This document shows, one piece after another, positions 8,264-17,212 of a stretch of 64,000 bases of DNA (position 1 is the stretch's first letter; each line of letters begins with the position of its first letter). Origin of the DNA: Pedosphaera parvula Ellin514 (lineage in GTDB: Bacteria > Verrucomicrobiota > Verrucomicrobiia > Limisphaerales > Pedosphaeraceae). A program made the position numbers and the translations under genes. Under the pieces are notes generated by a model. That model had not been told where the DNA came from. It worked only from the letters and a program-made list of their open reading frames with translations, and did not search any database. The stretch is from NCBI RefSeq assembly GCF_000172555.1, contig NZ_ABOX02000029.1:1-64000 (forward strand), in the 5' to 3' direction.

Positions 8264-9427
8264 TCAACAAAGTGGCAACTCGCGCGCCGGGAAGGTCTCC
8301 CCCTTGTCATTCTTCTTCACCATCCGGCGGCGCACGAATTCCACCAAAAGCAGCAAAATCAAAAATAATAACAGCAGCCAGAAATTGTCTTTAATCGGTT
8401 TCTTTCCGGCTTTATTCGCTCCCGCGATTACCTTGGCTTCTTCAATCCTCTCCCTGCTCTCCACGCTCGACGAAACAACTTTGGCTGCGAATATCTGATT
8501 CGTTGACGAAAGTGAGGTGACCGCTTCGTTTGACTCTCCCTGCCGGGCTGCTTTACCCGCAACCATCCCGCTGGCTGTGGAGGGCACAGCGATAGCAGGC
8601 TTCCAAGGGGCTGCACTTCGACCAGCTCCACTACCCGAACTGGATGCACCGTGCGACGCAGATGAATTGCCCGCTGAAGTTGAAGGAGGATTCGCCGCCA
8701 GAGTCGGTCCCGGCTGCGAGGAAGGTTTTAAGGTCGGCATGATCAATTGCATTTGATCCGCCGCGTTTCCCCTGGGCAGTTCCAACGAGATCCCGTTTAA
8801 CTTCTCCACATGGCCGTCCGCAAACAGCACATTGCCTTTGAAGGAATGCAACTCCAGGGTCCAATTCACCACGGTATTTGCATCCACGCGCATCAAAGTC
8901 CGTGAACCCGCGGAGGCATTCGTAATGTTCCGATCACCGGCCAACAGCGAATTAGGCCATGTATAATCCGCATTGGCGCCAAGGAAATAACTGAGATTGC
9001 GGTTGTTGAAATCGTCAAAGTTTTCGGCTGCGGTTCTGGCCATGTCCGACGGGCACACCAGCACCCGGGGATTGTTCAACTCATTGGATAACGCCTGAAA
9101 ATGCCGATATTCAAAGTAAAACTCATTCCCTGCTTCATATGAGGCCCGGACAAACTCTGAACTCCCGCCGAAATTGGTGGATAGCTGCATCGGAAACCGA
9201 TCATTATGATCGTGAAGAAAACTGTGGAACGCCACTCCCGTTTGCTTGAGATTTGAAACACATTGAATCCGCCGCGCCTTGGCCTGGGTCTGGCTCAGAG
9301 CTGGCAGCAGCAGCGCCGCCAGGATCGCCACAATCGCAATCACCACCAGCATTTCCACCAACGTAAACCCGCCGCCTTTATTTCCAGAAAGTCTCATGCA
9401 CACAGGATTCACCTTGTGCTTAAGCAT
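8264..9427 (-). CDS. Pseudopilin paralog 7 with C-terminal linker and second membrane helix
   Basis: A 387-residue protein. Residues 1-230 are a pseudopilin: site [18 protein letters not shown], then [61 protein letters not shown] and [13 protein letters not shown]. After this it has a Pro/Ser/Ala/Gly-rich linker (about 240-345) and a second hydrophobic helix near 350-368 ([16 protein letters not shown]) followed by RRRMVKK. Pseudopilins normally have only the N-terminal helix. With the second helix the globular domain would be held at the membrane at both ends. The start is the ATG at 9427; an internal ATG at 9397 is also possible. Confidence 0.88.
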   Translation of the reverse strand: MLKHKVNPVCMRLSGNKGGGFTLVEMLVVIAIVAILAALLLPALSQTQAKARRIQCVSNLKQTGVAFHSFLHDHNDRFPMQLSTNFGGSSEFVRASYEAGNEFYFEYRHFQALSNELNNPRVLVCPSDMARTAAENFDDFNNRNLSYFLGANADYTWPNSLLAGDRNITNASAGSRTLMRVDANTVVNWTLELHSFKGNVLFADGHVEKLNGISLELPRGNAADQMQLIMPTLKPSSQPGPTLAANPPSTSAGNSSASHGASSSGSGAGRSAAPWKPAIAVPSTASGMVAGKAARQGESNEAVTSLSSTNQIFAAKVVSSSVESRERIEEAKVIAGANKAGKKPIKDNFWLLLLFLILLLLVEFVRRRMVKKNDKGETFPARELPLC

Positions 9428-9526
9428 ATTCGATGCCGAGCCGGTTCAGGCGGAAAAGCACTTATTTCACTCGAACAAAGGTGTGATTTTCCCGCTTTAG
9501 GCGCGAAACTTCTCCGCTCTGCAGGT

Positions 9527-10243
9527 TCAGTGGGCCAGCGGGAGAATCAGGTCTGTCAGAGAAGGTGCACTGCTTTCGGGCAACCTGAATCGCGACCCGC
9601 TGATGCTTTCCACATGGCTATCGGAAAACAAGACGTTCCCGGACATTTGGTGCAGTCCATTGTCCCAACCGCCCCGGGTGCTCGCATCCATCCGCAAAAT
9701 AACAGCCCCATAATAGCTGATGTTGGTCACATTCCAATCACCGGCCAGAATGGAATTCGGCCAGGAATAATCTGCGTTTACACCCACGAACAGACTCAGA
9801 TTAGAATTGCTAAGGGTATCAAATTTGGATGCGGGTATCCGTGACAGGTCTGCGGGACATGCCAGAACTTGTGGCGAACCAAGGTCAGCCGAAAGCGCCT
9901 GGAATTGCCGGTAGCTGAAATAGGAAGGCCCGTTAATCAAATAAGTCTCATGGGCAAATTCCGAGGCGCCTCCGTTGTTGGTGGATTCGCTCATGGGAAA
10001 TCTGCTGTTGTGATCATGCATGAACATATGAAAAGCGAGGCCGGCTTGTTTAAGATTGCTGACACACTGAATCCGCTTCGCCTTTTGTTTTGCTTTTGCC
10101 AATGCCGGAAGGAGGAGGCCAGCCAGAATACTAATAATGGCAATCACCACCAGCAACTCCACCAGTGTGAAAGCAACGCGGCGAGTTGCCCTCAACTTCA
10201 TTTGATTTTTTGTCTTCCTGATATCGAGATAATCTTTCAACAT
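9527..10243 (-). CDS. Pseudopilin paralog 8
   Basis: A 238-residue pseudopilin and the first gene of the minus-strand array. The prepilin site [18 protein letters not shown] is the closest of the set to the common verrucomicrobial consensus. Landmarks are [72 protein letters not shown] and a Leu-rich end. It is most like the long paralog 7 (shared HDHN and NADYxWPNS). The ATG at 10243 begins a leader of about 23 residues; an internal ATG (MKLRATRRV) is also possible. The 154 bp to the divergent gene at 10398 probably hold promoters for both directions. Confidence 0.9.
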   Translation of the reverse strand: MLKDYLDIRKTKNQMKLRATRRVAFTLVELLVVIAIISILAGLLLPALAKAKQKAKRIQCVSNLKQAGLAFHMFMHDHNSRFPMSESTNNGGASEFAHETYLINGPSYFSYRQFQALSADLGSPQVLACPADLSRIPASKFDTLSNSNLSLFVGVNADYSWPNSILAGDWNVTNISYYGAVILRMDASTRGGWDNGLHQMSGNVLFSDSHVESISGSRFRLPESSAPSLTDLILPLAH

Positions 10244-10397
10244 GCATCAATCCTTCAGGGTGCTCTTGAAGCAGGAAAGAAACTCCAAATCTTCACACCC
10301 CCTTTTCCGAGCTGCATTATCCATGGCCGAAACATTTTTCCAATAAAAAAGGAGATTCGAATATTTGCGCCGACTTCGCGTCCATTTAAATGCCTGT

Positions 10398-11027
10398 ATG
10401 AAGATTCAGAACCGAACCAATGCATTTACGCTCGTTGAGTTGCTGGTGGTGATTGCCATCATTGCGATCCTCGCCGGCATGCTGTTGCCTTCTTTAAGCC
10501 GCGCCAAGGAAAAGGCCGTCACTTCCAAATGCGCCAACAACCTGCGACAGCTGGGCCTGGCCATGCAGATGTTTGGCGATGATAACGATGACCTGTTGCC
10601 GCAAGCCAATGGTGCTGTGCCTTGGAACAACACGGCTCCCGTTCCCTGGACTCAAGCGATGCTCGATTATTACAAGAACACCAATACCCTGGTTTGTCCG
10701 GTAATGAGCGACTTTTACAAGTCTCCCTTCAATTATTTCATGGGTTCCCGCGCGGTATACGTCGAAACGCATGCGGATGGGCCGGTAAATTTAAAGCGCA
10801 TTCAATTGCCCACTCAATACATCCTCTCCGGTGATTGTAATTATCGCTTTCTGCCCAACGACGCCGATCCGGATAATTACGACCGGGATACACTGTTTGC
10901 CGAATCTTCCCCCGGCCACGAACAAAGGGTAAATATTCTATTCGGCGATCTTCACATCAAGTCTTACAAAAAGTTCCAGACGAACGAAATGACCTTTGCT
11001 TTCGATCTGCCTGGTATTCCCTATTAG
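10398..11027 (+). CDS. Pseudopilin paralog 9, divergently transcribed
   Basis: A pseudopilin of about 209 residues from the ATG at 10398 (MKIQNRTNA). The prepilin site is [18 protein letters not shown]. The globular part is shorter and differs from the minus-strand group: [70 protein letters not shown]. It keeps the late H...N.LFGD motif typical of these verrucomicrobial pseudopilins but lacks the SNEL and TNRLVFP motifs. It may belong to the same system as the array or be an independent gene. Confidence 0.88.
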   Translation: MKIQNRTNAFTLVELLVVIAIIAILAGMLLPSLSRAKEKAVTSKCANNLRQLGLAMQMFGDDNDDLLPQANGAVPWNNTAPVPWTQAMLDYYKNTNTLVCPVMSDFYKSPFNYFMGSRAVYVETHADGPVNLKRIQLPTQYILSGDCNYRFLPNDADPDNYDRDTLFAESSPGHEQRVNILFGDLHIKSYKKFQTNEMTFAFDLPGIPY

Positions 11028-11099
11028 CATCTCATTGCCTGCGCTTGCGTCAGTCGGAATTCTCAGCCAAGCTCGCTGAAATCAAACTCGCTCGGCGCA

Positions 11100-11912
11100 A
11101 TGAAATTCGGAATCTGCAACGAAATCTTTCAAGGCTGGTCACTCGAAAAATCGATGGCCTATGCGGCGCAGGCTGGTTACGACGCCATCGAGATCGCTCC
11201 TTTCACCCTCGCCAAATACGTCACGGAAATTTCTTCCGCGGAAAGACAGAGAATCCGTGAACTATCCAAAACCACCGGCATTACCATCTCCGGCATCCAC
11301 TGGGTGCTGGTCCAGGCGGAAGGGATGTATCTCAATCACACGGATGCTGAAATCCGTCTGCGCACCACTCAATACTTTTGCGACCTGGTCGATTTCTGCT
11401 CCGACATCGGCGGCAAATCTATTATTATCGGCTCACCCAAACAGCGTAACGTCCTGCCGGGTGTGGAACCGCAGCAAGCCTGGCACTGGGCAACCGAAAC
11501 TTTTCGCCATTCCGTCAACCGCGCCGAAGACAAAGGCATCACCCTCTGCCTTGAACCACTCTCTCCAGCCGAAACCAATTTCATCAACACGGCTGAGGAA
11601 GCGATCCGGTTCGTGCAACAGTTCAAAAGTCACAACTTCAAAATCATCCTTGATGTCAAAGCGATGTGTTCGGAATCCAAACCGATCCCGCAAATCATCC
11701 GTGAATCCTGGCCTCACTTCGCCTACTTCCACGCGAACGATTGCAACCTGAAAGGCCCCGGTTTTGGCGATGTCGATTTCAAGCCCATCGCCGCCGCTCT
11801 GAAGGAAGTTGGTTACACCGGTTTTGTCTCGGTGGAAGTTTTCAAATTCGAGGAAGGACCAGAAACCATCGCCACCAAAAGCATCGAATACTTAAAGCGC
11901 ACTTTTGAATGA
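11100..11912 (+). CDS. Sugar phosphate isomerase/epimerase (xylose isomerase-like TIM barrel)
   Basis: A 270-residue soluble protein of the AP-endonuclease-2/xylose-isomerase-like superfamily. It begins MKFGICNEIFQGWSLEKSM and AGYDAIEIAPFTLA, the first two strands of the barrel. Putative metal ligands lie at the expected strand ends: LCLEPLSPAETNFIN (Glu), ILDVKAMCSE (Asp), FAYFHANDCN (His) and FVSVEVFKFEEG (Glu). The family includes isomerases and epimerases of sugars and inositols and some oxidoreductases, so the exact substrate is unknown. The start is the ATG at 11100. It converges with the gene ending at 11914, leaving one base between them. Confidence 0.85.
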   Translation: MKFGICNEIFQGWSLEKSMAYAAQAGYDAIEIAPFTLAKYVTEISSAERQRIRELSKTTGITISGIHWVLVQAEGMYLNHTDAEIRLRTTQYFCDLVDFCSDIGGKSIIIGSPKQRNVLPGVEPQQAWHWATETFRHSVNRAEDKGITLCLEPLSPAETNFINTAEEAIRFVQQFKSHNFKIILDVKAMCSESKPIPQIIRESWPHFAYFHANDCNLKGPGFGDVDFKPIAAALKEVGYTGFVSVEVFKFEEGPETIATKSIEYLKRTFE

Positions 11913-11913
11913 T

Positions 11914-12702
11914 TCAGCCACCGGATGGCTGCGCGATGTAACCACCGTAGCCGCCAAGAACGTTGCGCTGCACCCCAAGCGAAACCATTACACGATACCA
12001 GACTGCTCCAAACCACGAAGGCTTTTGAATGATGATATTTTGGGGCAATTCCATCGTCTCCAGCTGCTTCAGTTGAATTGCAATTCCGCCCTCCTGCCAT
12101 CGCCGCAACGCATGCGCGAGATCCGGTTGCGGTTGAGCATGAAATCGTTGCACCAGGATCACGCGTGAGATTCCGTGTGTTTTCAGAAAAATGGCCGATG
12201 GAAAGTCCGTGGTGAAGCTGACAGAGCGATTGTCATATCGGCCGGGAAAAAGATTCTCGCCTCCACCACGACGGTTGGCATCCAGCAGAAATACTGGAGG
12301 CGCATCAACCGCGATGGCTAGCTCCGCGAGCTTTTTTGTTCCAAGCCAGAGCGCATTCATGATTGGCCTTACATCCACTACTGAAACTTTTTGGAAATAC
12401 TCTGGCTCAGCCATGTTTGCAGGAATACCACTTGGTCTCGGGAGCGCATTGTAAAGTGGAACCGGCCTGTAGCCGTGACCAGCGAGTTCAAGTCCCACGA
12501 TCACTCCTTCTTCTCGCGGCAAATCCAACACCATGGCTACCCGCTCATCCACCGGGGGAACCCACGGGGTCTCGCCAACCACCGGCAACGAAGCCTCTGA
12601 CGGCTCCGGGTCATCCATGCACGCAAAGAGCACAGGCTTTACCCAGGGAGACCAAAGGCAATTGTCCGGCGCCCACACTTTATAAATATGCTCATTACTC
12701 AT
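11914..12702 (-). CDS. Unknown protein of the ATP-grasp/DUF350 operon
   Basis: About 262 residues, soluble, no signal peptide. It has several Pro/Trp-rich stretches (WSPWVKPVLFACMD, GETPWVPPVDERVAMVLDLP) and a later block with FLLDANRRGGGENLFPGRYDNRS. The C-terminus is Gly-rich (LGGYGGYIAQPSGG). I do not recognise the family. I chose the ATG at 12702, which has AAGGA nine bases upstream, rather than the GTG at 12714. It overlaps the end of the ATP-grasp gene (stop at 12695) by eight bases, so it is translationally coupled to it. Position suggests a role with that enzyme, for example as a substrate-binding partner. Confidence 0.8.
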   Translation of the reverse strand: MSNEHIYKVWAPDNCLWSPWVKPVLFACMDDPEPSEASLPVVGETPWVPPVDERVAMVLDLPREEGVIVGLELAGHGYRPVPLYNALPRPSGIPANMAEPEYFQKVSVVDVRPIMNALWLGTKKLAELAIAVDAPPVFLLDANRRGGGENLFPGRYDNRSVSFTTDFPSAIFLKTHGISRVILVQRFHAQPQPDLAHALRRWQEGGIAIQLKQLETMELPQNIIIQKPSWFGAVWYRVMVSLGVQRNVLGGYGGYIAQPSGG

Positions 12703-14008
12703 TGAATCCTTCACTCAATTTGCTTTCGGCACATGCAGCATCTTCAACCAGTAACGCAATGTCGATTGCCGCAAAGTCGATCACTGACCCGGCGGTGATG
12801 CGGGTATAAGCTCCGGCGACCCGGCCGTTGATGGTGTACACGCCTACGCATGGATGCATCGGCCCGATTGGCGTCATCAGCGCCACCGATTGAAATCTGC
12901 GTTGTGCCACCCACTGCTTCGGCCACCAACGCACCTCTCGTGATACCGCACGCCACGCCTTATCGCTCAATGCAGATCGGATACTTACCGTATCACCCGT
13001 GTTGCAGAGCGCGGATTTTAGCAACCAACCATCATCTGTCTGCCATGGAGCGTCGCGCGGATCACGTGTTTCAGGCAGCAACCGCCGCCATGTCGGCAAC
13101 CTGGTTTCCAAATCATCCCAAACCAGGGGGAACCGCTTGCTTTCAGAAATAATGGCGCAGCCCGGATTGCCTACGGGTGTCTTTCCGCCTGCAAAGAAAT
13201 AATGCCAACCACACGTTTCCGGAAGTTTCGCCAGCCATTCGCCTTGATAAAAGCGAACAATCGCATCAATGCGTCCAGAATGCCATGCGCTGTTGAGGGA
13301 AGCGAAGCCATCGCTCCATTCCAACTGCTGTGGATTGGCCAGGTGAGTTGTGCAACCGCTCGCGTTCAAATGGCGCGCCAGGTACGCCATGATTTGATGG
13401 TCTTCCATGAATCCTGAAGCGGTGAGCAAGGCTATGGTCCCATCGCCACCCGCAGCTTTTGAAACAGCACCACACCAATCGGCAACCGGATCGCCGGCGG
13501 GCAAGGCCCCGGCATAATGCGCCGCCATCATTTGTGTGTAACTCGAAGCCTCCGTAAATCCACCCGGCACATCGCTGTTCAATTCCGAAATACGCCAACC
13601 CTCGGTCGTAAGATGGAAATCGTACCGCATCACCCGCGCAGCCTCGGCAGTGAGACCGCTCTCCGGGACTTTTTGCAAAGCTTTGCAAATACGTCGAGGC
13701 AGTCCAATGCGTTTCATCAGGTCTGGCCTTTGCAAAATTTCCTGCTCGGCTGCCAATGTTTCATATCCAAGCGCTTCGGCCAAACTCGCCAGAGTCTTCC
13801 AGGTTTCTCGTCCCATAATCAATGGGAAGCTGGCCAACGTCCCCACATCACCGACTTGCGGGTCCCACTTGCAATGTTCCAGCAGTGCCCGACGCCTTAG
13901 GGCATTAAACGCATCCATGGGCAGGGGAGCCCCAGCCATCCAAACCGGCCTCGCGGCTTCCGGCAGACAGTCACTGTCTTTGAAGACTTCCGAAGCAATA
14001 TTCTGCAT
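12695..14008 (-). CDS. Glutathionylspermidine-synthase-like ATP-grasp enzyme
   Basis: A 437-residue soluble protein. The motifs MRYDFHLTTEGWRISELNSDVPGGF (residues about 127-151) and DDGWLLKSALCNTGDTV (about 335-352) match the pre-ATP-grasp and ATP-grasp parts of the glutathionylspermidine synthase C-terminal family (GSP_synth). Enzymes of this fold join a carboxylate to an amine using ATP. It lacks the amidase domain of E. coli Gss, as YjfC/YgiC-type members do. The natural substrates of those members are not established in general. It is followed by the unknown gene (overlap) and preceded by a DUF350 membrane protein (1-bp gap), a known partnership for this family. Confidence 0.82.
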   Translation of the reverse strand: MQNIASEVFKDSDCLPEAARPVWMAGAPLPMDAFNALRRRALLEHCKWDPQVGDVGTLASFPLIMGRETWKTLASLAEALGYETLAAEQEILQRPDLMKRIGLPRRICKALQKVPESGLTAEAARVMRYDFHLTTEGWRISELNSDVPGGFTEASSYTQMMAAHYAGALPAGDPVADWCGAVSKAAGGDGTIALLTASGFMEDHQIMAYLARHLNASGCTTHLANPQQLEWSDGFASLNSAWHSGRIDAIVRFYQGEWLAKLPETCGWHYFFAGGKTPVGNPGCAIISESKRFPLVWDDLETRLPTWRRLLPETRDPRDAPWQTDDGWLLKSALCNTGDTVSIRSALSDKAWRAVSREVRWWPKQWVAQRRFQSVALMTPIGPMHPCVGVYTINGRVAGAYTRITAGSVIDFAAIDIALLVEDAACAESKLSEGFNE

Positions 14009-14009
14009 T

Positions 14010-14822
14010 TTATTTCCACCTTCCCAATACGATCAGTACGGCAACTGCAATCACTAAGTAAATAAGCCCGGGAAGTAACCCATATTTTCCAACTGAAGGT
14101 TTCGGCCTGATCAAGGTGGGGCGCAGATTACGTTCTGCAAGCATTGCCACCAGCGCCAGGCCGAGGCTTGGCCAGGCTTGGTATGCAAAATCCCGAATCG
14201 TCCCAGTCGCGGATTGCCCGTCACCCGCAACCGCCCGCCCCAGAATCAGCCCTACGGAAACCAGGAATGAAGCCAAACGCCAACCCGATGCGATATCCCG
14301 TTCCTCCGCAATTGCCAGGGAAATCCTCGACCCGAACTCAACCATGAACCAAAGCAACAACAGGCCAGCACTCGCTAAAAAACAAGGAAAGATGGTCGTC
14401 CAGATCGTCGGCCCTTCACCTATATTGCCTCCCGCATATGCAAGGAGGATTCCCAACAGTGCGCCACTTAACGCAACGGTGGCTGCCTGGTTGCCCTGCT
14501 CCACTACATCCTCGCGAACGCTCAGGCCGAAAACTGGGAAGAGTTGAGTGCTGAATATCATCCAGGCCATTCCCAGGGTCATGAAAAGGAAAACGTAAAA
14601 ATGGTTGGAGCGAATATCCTTGGCGGCAAAGCAGAGCAAGACAGGCAATAAAATTGCAAGCCCGGCCAAAGGTGCGAACACAAGTGGCAGACGTTGCCGC
14701 ACCGATCGGCCAAGGAGTGCCGTAAATAGCAGTTCCCGATAAAAAACCGCTCCCTTTGCGATCACGTATACCAAAGATACGACGAGAACCATAAACTCGT
14801 CACCGGACGGTTCTTCATTCAT
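14010..14822 (-). CDS. DUF350 (YjfL-like) membrane protein
   Basis: About 270 residues with some seven or eight hydrophobic segments. Two internal regions follow the DUF350 pattern: EQGNQAATVALSGALLGILLA near residue 110 and EERDIASGWRLASFLVSVGLI near residue 180, that is, a polar E/GN..AA turn before a small-residue helix. DUF350 proteins are often encoded beside glutathionylspermidine-synthase-like enzymes, and the same is seen here: the stop is one base from the start of the ATP-grasp gene. Its biochemical role is unknown. I prefer the ATG at 14822 to the GTG at 14840. It is the first gene of a three-gene operon. Confidence 0.7.
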   Translation of the reverse strand: MNEEPSGDEFMVLVVSLVYVIAKGAVFYRELLFTALLGRSVRQRLPLVFAPLAGLAILLPVLLCFAAKDIRSNHFYVFLFMTLGMAWMIFSTQLFPVFGLSVREDVVEQGNQAATVALSGALLGILLAYAGGNIGEGPTIWTTIFPCFLASAGLLLLWFMVEFGSRISLAIAEERDIASGWRLASFLVSVGLILGRAVAGDGQSATGTIRDFAYQAWPSLGLALVAMLAERNLRPTLIRPKPSVGKYGLLPGLIYLVIAVAVLIVLGRWK

Positions 14823-15121
14823 TTCTACCAGATCGGGCACAAGGCAGCTGCTGCCTTGGTAAATTCACTTCCCATAAAATGCAGAATCACACTTTCGTCC
14901 CGCATGTAAAGGGGAATTTTTTACACCTTGAAAACTGTGTCTACAATTACCCTTTCAGAACAAACCTCGCCAGCAGGACACCTTGCTTTCAGGCACTTTC
15001 CACCCGTTTCTAAACGCCTCTTCTGCTGCTTTGGTGGTTGAAAGTGGCAAACAGTTTATTTAGCCTAGTCTCTTAGCCATGCCTCAGTGTGGCTGAAAAA
15101 ATGGTGCAGTAATTTATTACT

Positions 15122-16282
15122 ATGAAAAAATGGGTTCCATTTATTTTGACGATTGTGGCCTTGGGATTGGTTCTAGGCCTGTCCGCGTGTAAGAAGTCAG
15201 AAGGCGGAGCAGGAGCTGATGCGAATACCATCAACGTGGGTGAATTTGCCTCGTTGACCGGAAAGGAAGCCGCGTTCGGACAATCCTCCCACAAAGGCAC
15301 GTTGCTCGCCATTGATGAAATCAACTCCAAGGGGGGTGTCCTCGGCAAAAAGGTTAATCTCATTTACGAAGACAACCAGTCCAAGTCTGGAGAGTCCGCC
15401 ACCATCGCCCGCAAACTCATCTCGCGGGATAAAGTAGTCGCCATCCTGGGTGAGGTGGCCTCTGGCCGGTCTCTGGAAGCGGCACCTATTTGCCAGCAGA
15501 ACCAGATCCCGATGATTTCTCCCTCCTCCACCAATCCCAAGGTTACCCAGGTGGGTGATTATATTTTCCGCGTTTGTTTTACCGATCCTTTCCAGGGCAA
15601 GTTAATCGCCAATTTCGCTAAAAACACTCTCAAAGTCACGAAGGTAGCTGTCCTTACTGATGTTGCGGCTCCTTACAGCGTCGGCCTGGCTACGTTTTTC
15701 AAGGAACCATTTGTCGCGAATGGCGGCACCATCGTGGCCGACCAGAAATACAACGGGGGTGACAAGGATTTCAAGGCTCAGTTAACGGCCATCAAAACCG
15801 CCAATCCGGAGGCGATTTTTGTGCCCGGCTATTATACCGAAGCCGCACTCATTACCCAGCAGGCGCGCCAATTAGGCATTAACGTCCCGCTCTTCGGAGG
15901 TGACGGCTGGGAAGCGCAGGAGCTTGTCCAAATCGGCGGCAAAGCCATGGAAGGCACTTACTATTCCACTCACTACTCCTCAGAAGACCAGTCTCCCCTC
16001 GTCCAGGATTTCGTTAATAAATACAAGGCAAAGAATAACGGCGAAATTCCTGATGCCATGGCTGCACTGGGTTACGATTCCGCCATGGTTTTGGCTGATG
16101 CCATCAAACGGGCTGGCACAACAGATGAGCCCAAGCTGCGCGACGCCATTGCTGCCACAAAGGATTATGTGGGATTGACCGGAAAAACCACGTTGGATGC
16201 GGAGCGTAACGCCACCAAGGGTGCGGTCATCATCACGATTAAAGATGGCAAGTTCAAATACGTTGAAACAGTTAATCCCTGA
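15122..16282 (+). CDS. livK: Branched-chain amino acid ABC transporter, substrate-binding lipoprotein
   Basis: A 386-residue periplasmic binding protein (type 1 fold, Leu/Ile/Val-binding family). It starts with a lipoprotein signal: MKKWVPFILTIVALGLVLG then LSAC, with Cys at residue 23 as the probable lipidation site. The mature part begins with the family's INVGEFASLTGKEAAFGQS and contains AILGEVASGRSLEAAPICQ and PMISPSSTNP, the characteristic ligand-site segments. It is the first of five genes in the order binding protein, permease, permease, ATPase, ATPase. The same family also binds other small amides, so the substrate is inferred. The ATG at 15122 lacks a strong ribosome-binding site. 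Confidence 0.93.
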   Translation: MKKWVPFILTIVALGLVLGLSACKKSEGGAGADANTINVGEFASLTGKEAAFGQSSHKGTLLAIDEINSKGGVLGKKVNLIYEDNQSKSGESATIARKLISRDKVVAILGEVASGRSLEAAPICQQNQIPMISPSSTNPKVTQVGDYIFRVCFTDPFQGKLIANFAKNTLKVTKVAVLTDVAAPYSVGLATFFKEPFVANGGTIVADQKYNGGDKDFKAQLTAIKTANPEAIFVPGYYTEAALITQQARQLGINVPLFGGDGWEAQELVQIGGKAMEGTYYSTHYSSEDQSPLVQDFVNKYKAKNNGEIPDAMAALGYDSAMVLADAIKRAGTTDEPKLRDAIAATKDYVGLTGKTTLDAERNATKGAVIITIKDGKFKYVETVNP

Positions 16283-16287
16283 ACTGA

Positions 16288-17178
16288 TTGACTGAATTTC
16301 TCCAACAACTCATCAATGGACTTTCGCTGGGGGCTATCTATGGCCTGATAGCCTTGGGTTACACCATGGTCTATGGCGTGCTCCGGTTCATAAACTTTGC
16401 CCATAGCGATGTTTTCATGGTGGGGGCATTTGCCGGCTACTACATCTCCAAACGTCTTCCCCATGAATCCCTGGGCGGCGGACTGCTGGTGCTGGCTGCT
16501 GCCATGGTTATTTGCGCTCTGCTCGGCATCATTATCGAGCGACTTGCCTATCGCCCATTGCGCAACCGTTCGAAGCTGAACGTTCTGATCACGGCTATCG
16601 GCGTGTCCCTGCTCCTCGAAAATGCCGGCCAGTTTTTCTTTGGGGCCAATCCCAAGCCCTTTCCCTCTCTCTTCCCTGTAACATCCATTAATCTCTGCGG
16701 CCTTATTCTATCCAGCAATCAGATAGCAGTTTTTATTGTCACCATAGTTCTCCTCGTGACCTTGCAGTTCATCGTTCTGAAGACCAAGATTGGCACGGCC
16801 ATGCGAGCCGTCTCCTTTAATCCTCTGGCAGCCTCCCTCGTGGGGATTAACAATGATGTCGTCATTTCTTTTACCTTCGGCCTTGGTTCCGCCCTGGCTG
16901 CGGCGGGTGGCATATTGTATTCGCTTAATTATCAGGCGATCGATCCGCTCATGGGTATCCTGCCCGGCCTGAAGGCTTTTGTTGCGGCAGTGCTCGGTGG
17001 TATTGGTAATATTCCCGGAGCTGCCTTGGGAGGACTGCTCCTTGGAGTCATTGAGACGTTCGTCAATGGCAGCCGGTTCTCCACTTATACCGACGCCATT
17101 GCCTTCGCGCTGTTGATTTTAATCCTGCTTTTCCGCCCGGCTGGATTGCTCGGCAAGCTGCACGTTGAAAAGGTCTGA
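16288..17178 (+). CDS. livH: Branched-chain amino acid ABC transporter permease LivH
   Basis: A 296-residue inner-membrane permease with about eight hydrophobic segments. It opens with TEFLQQLINGLSLGAIYGL and YTMVYGVLRFINFAHSD, the diagnostic LivH N-terminus. The conserved late block reads AFVAAVLGGIGNIPGAALGG, the loop that contacts the ATPase. The start appears to be TTG at 16288, since no ATG or GTG is placed to give the family's N-terminus; this rare start may reduce its translation. It follows livK by five bases and pairs with LivM to form the membrane channel. Confidence 0.93.
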   Translation: MTEFLQQLINGLSLGAIYGLIALGYTMVYGVLRFINFAHSDVFMVGAFAGYYISKRLPHESLGGGLLVLAAAMVICALLGIIIERLAYRPLRNRSKLNVLITAIGVSLLLENAGQFFFGANPKPFPSLFPVTSINLCGLILSSNQIAVFIVTIVLLVTLQFIVLKTKIGTAMRAVSFNPLAASLVGINNDVVISFTFGLGSALAAAGGILYSLNYQAIDPLMGILPGLKAFVAAVLGGIGNIPGAALGGLLLGVIETFVNGSRFSTYTDAIAFALLILILLFRPAGLLGKLHVEKV

Positions 17179-17212
17179 CAATGAGCACGTTTTTGCGAAA
17201 CATAATTTTCTG

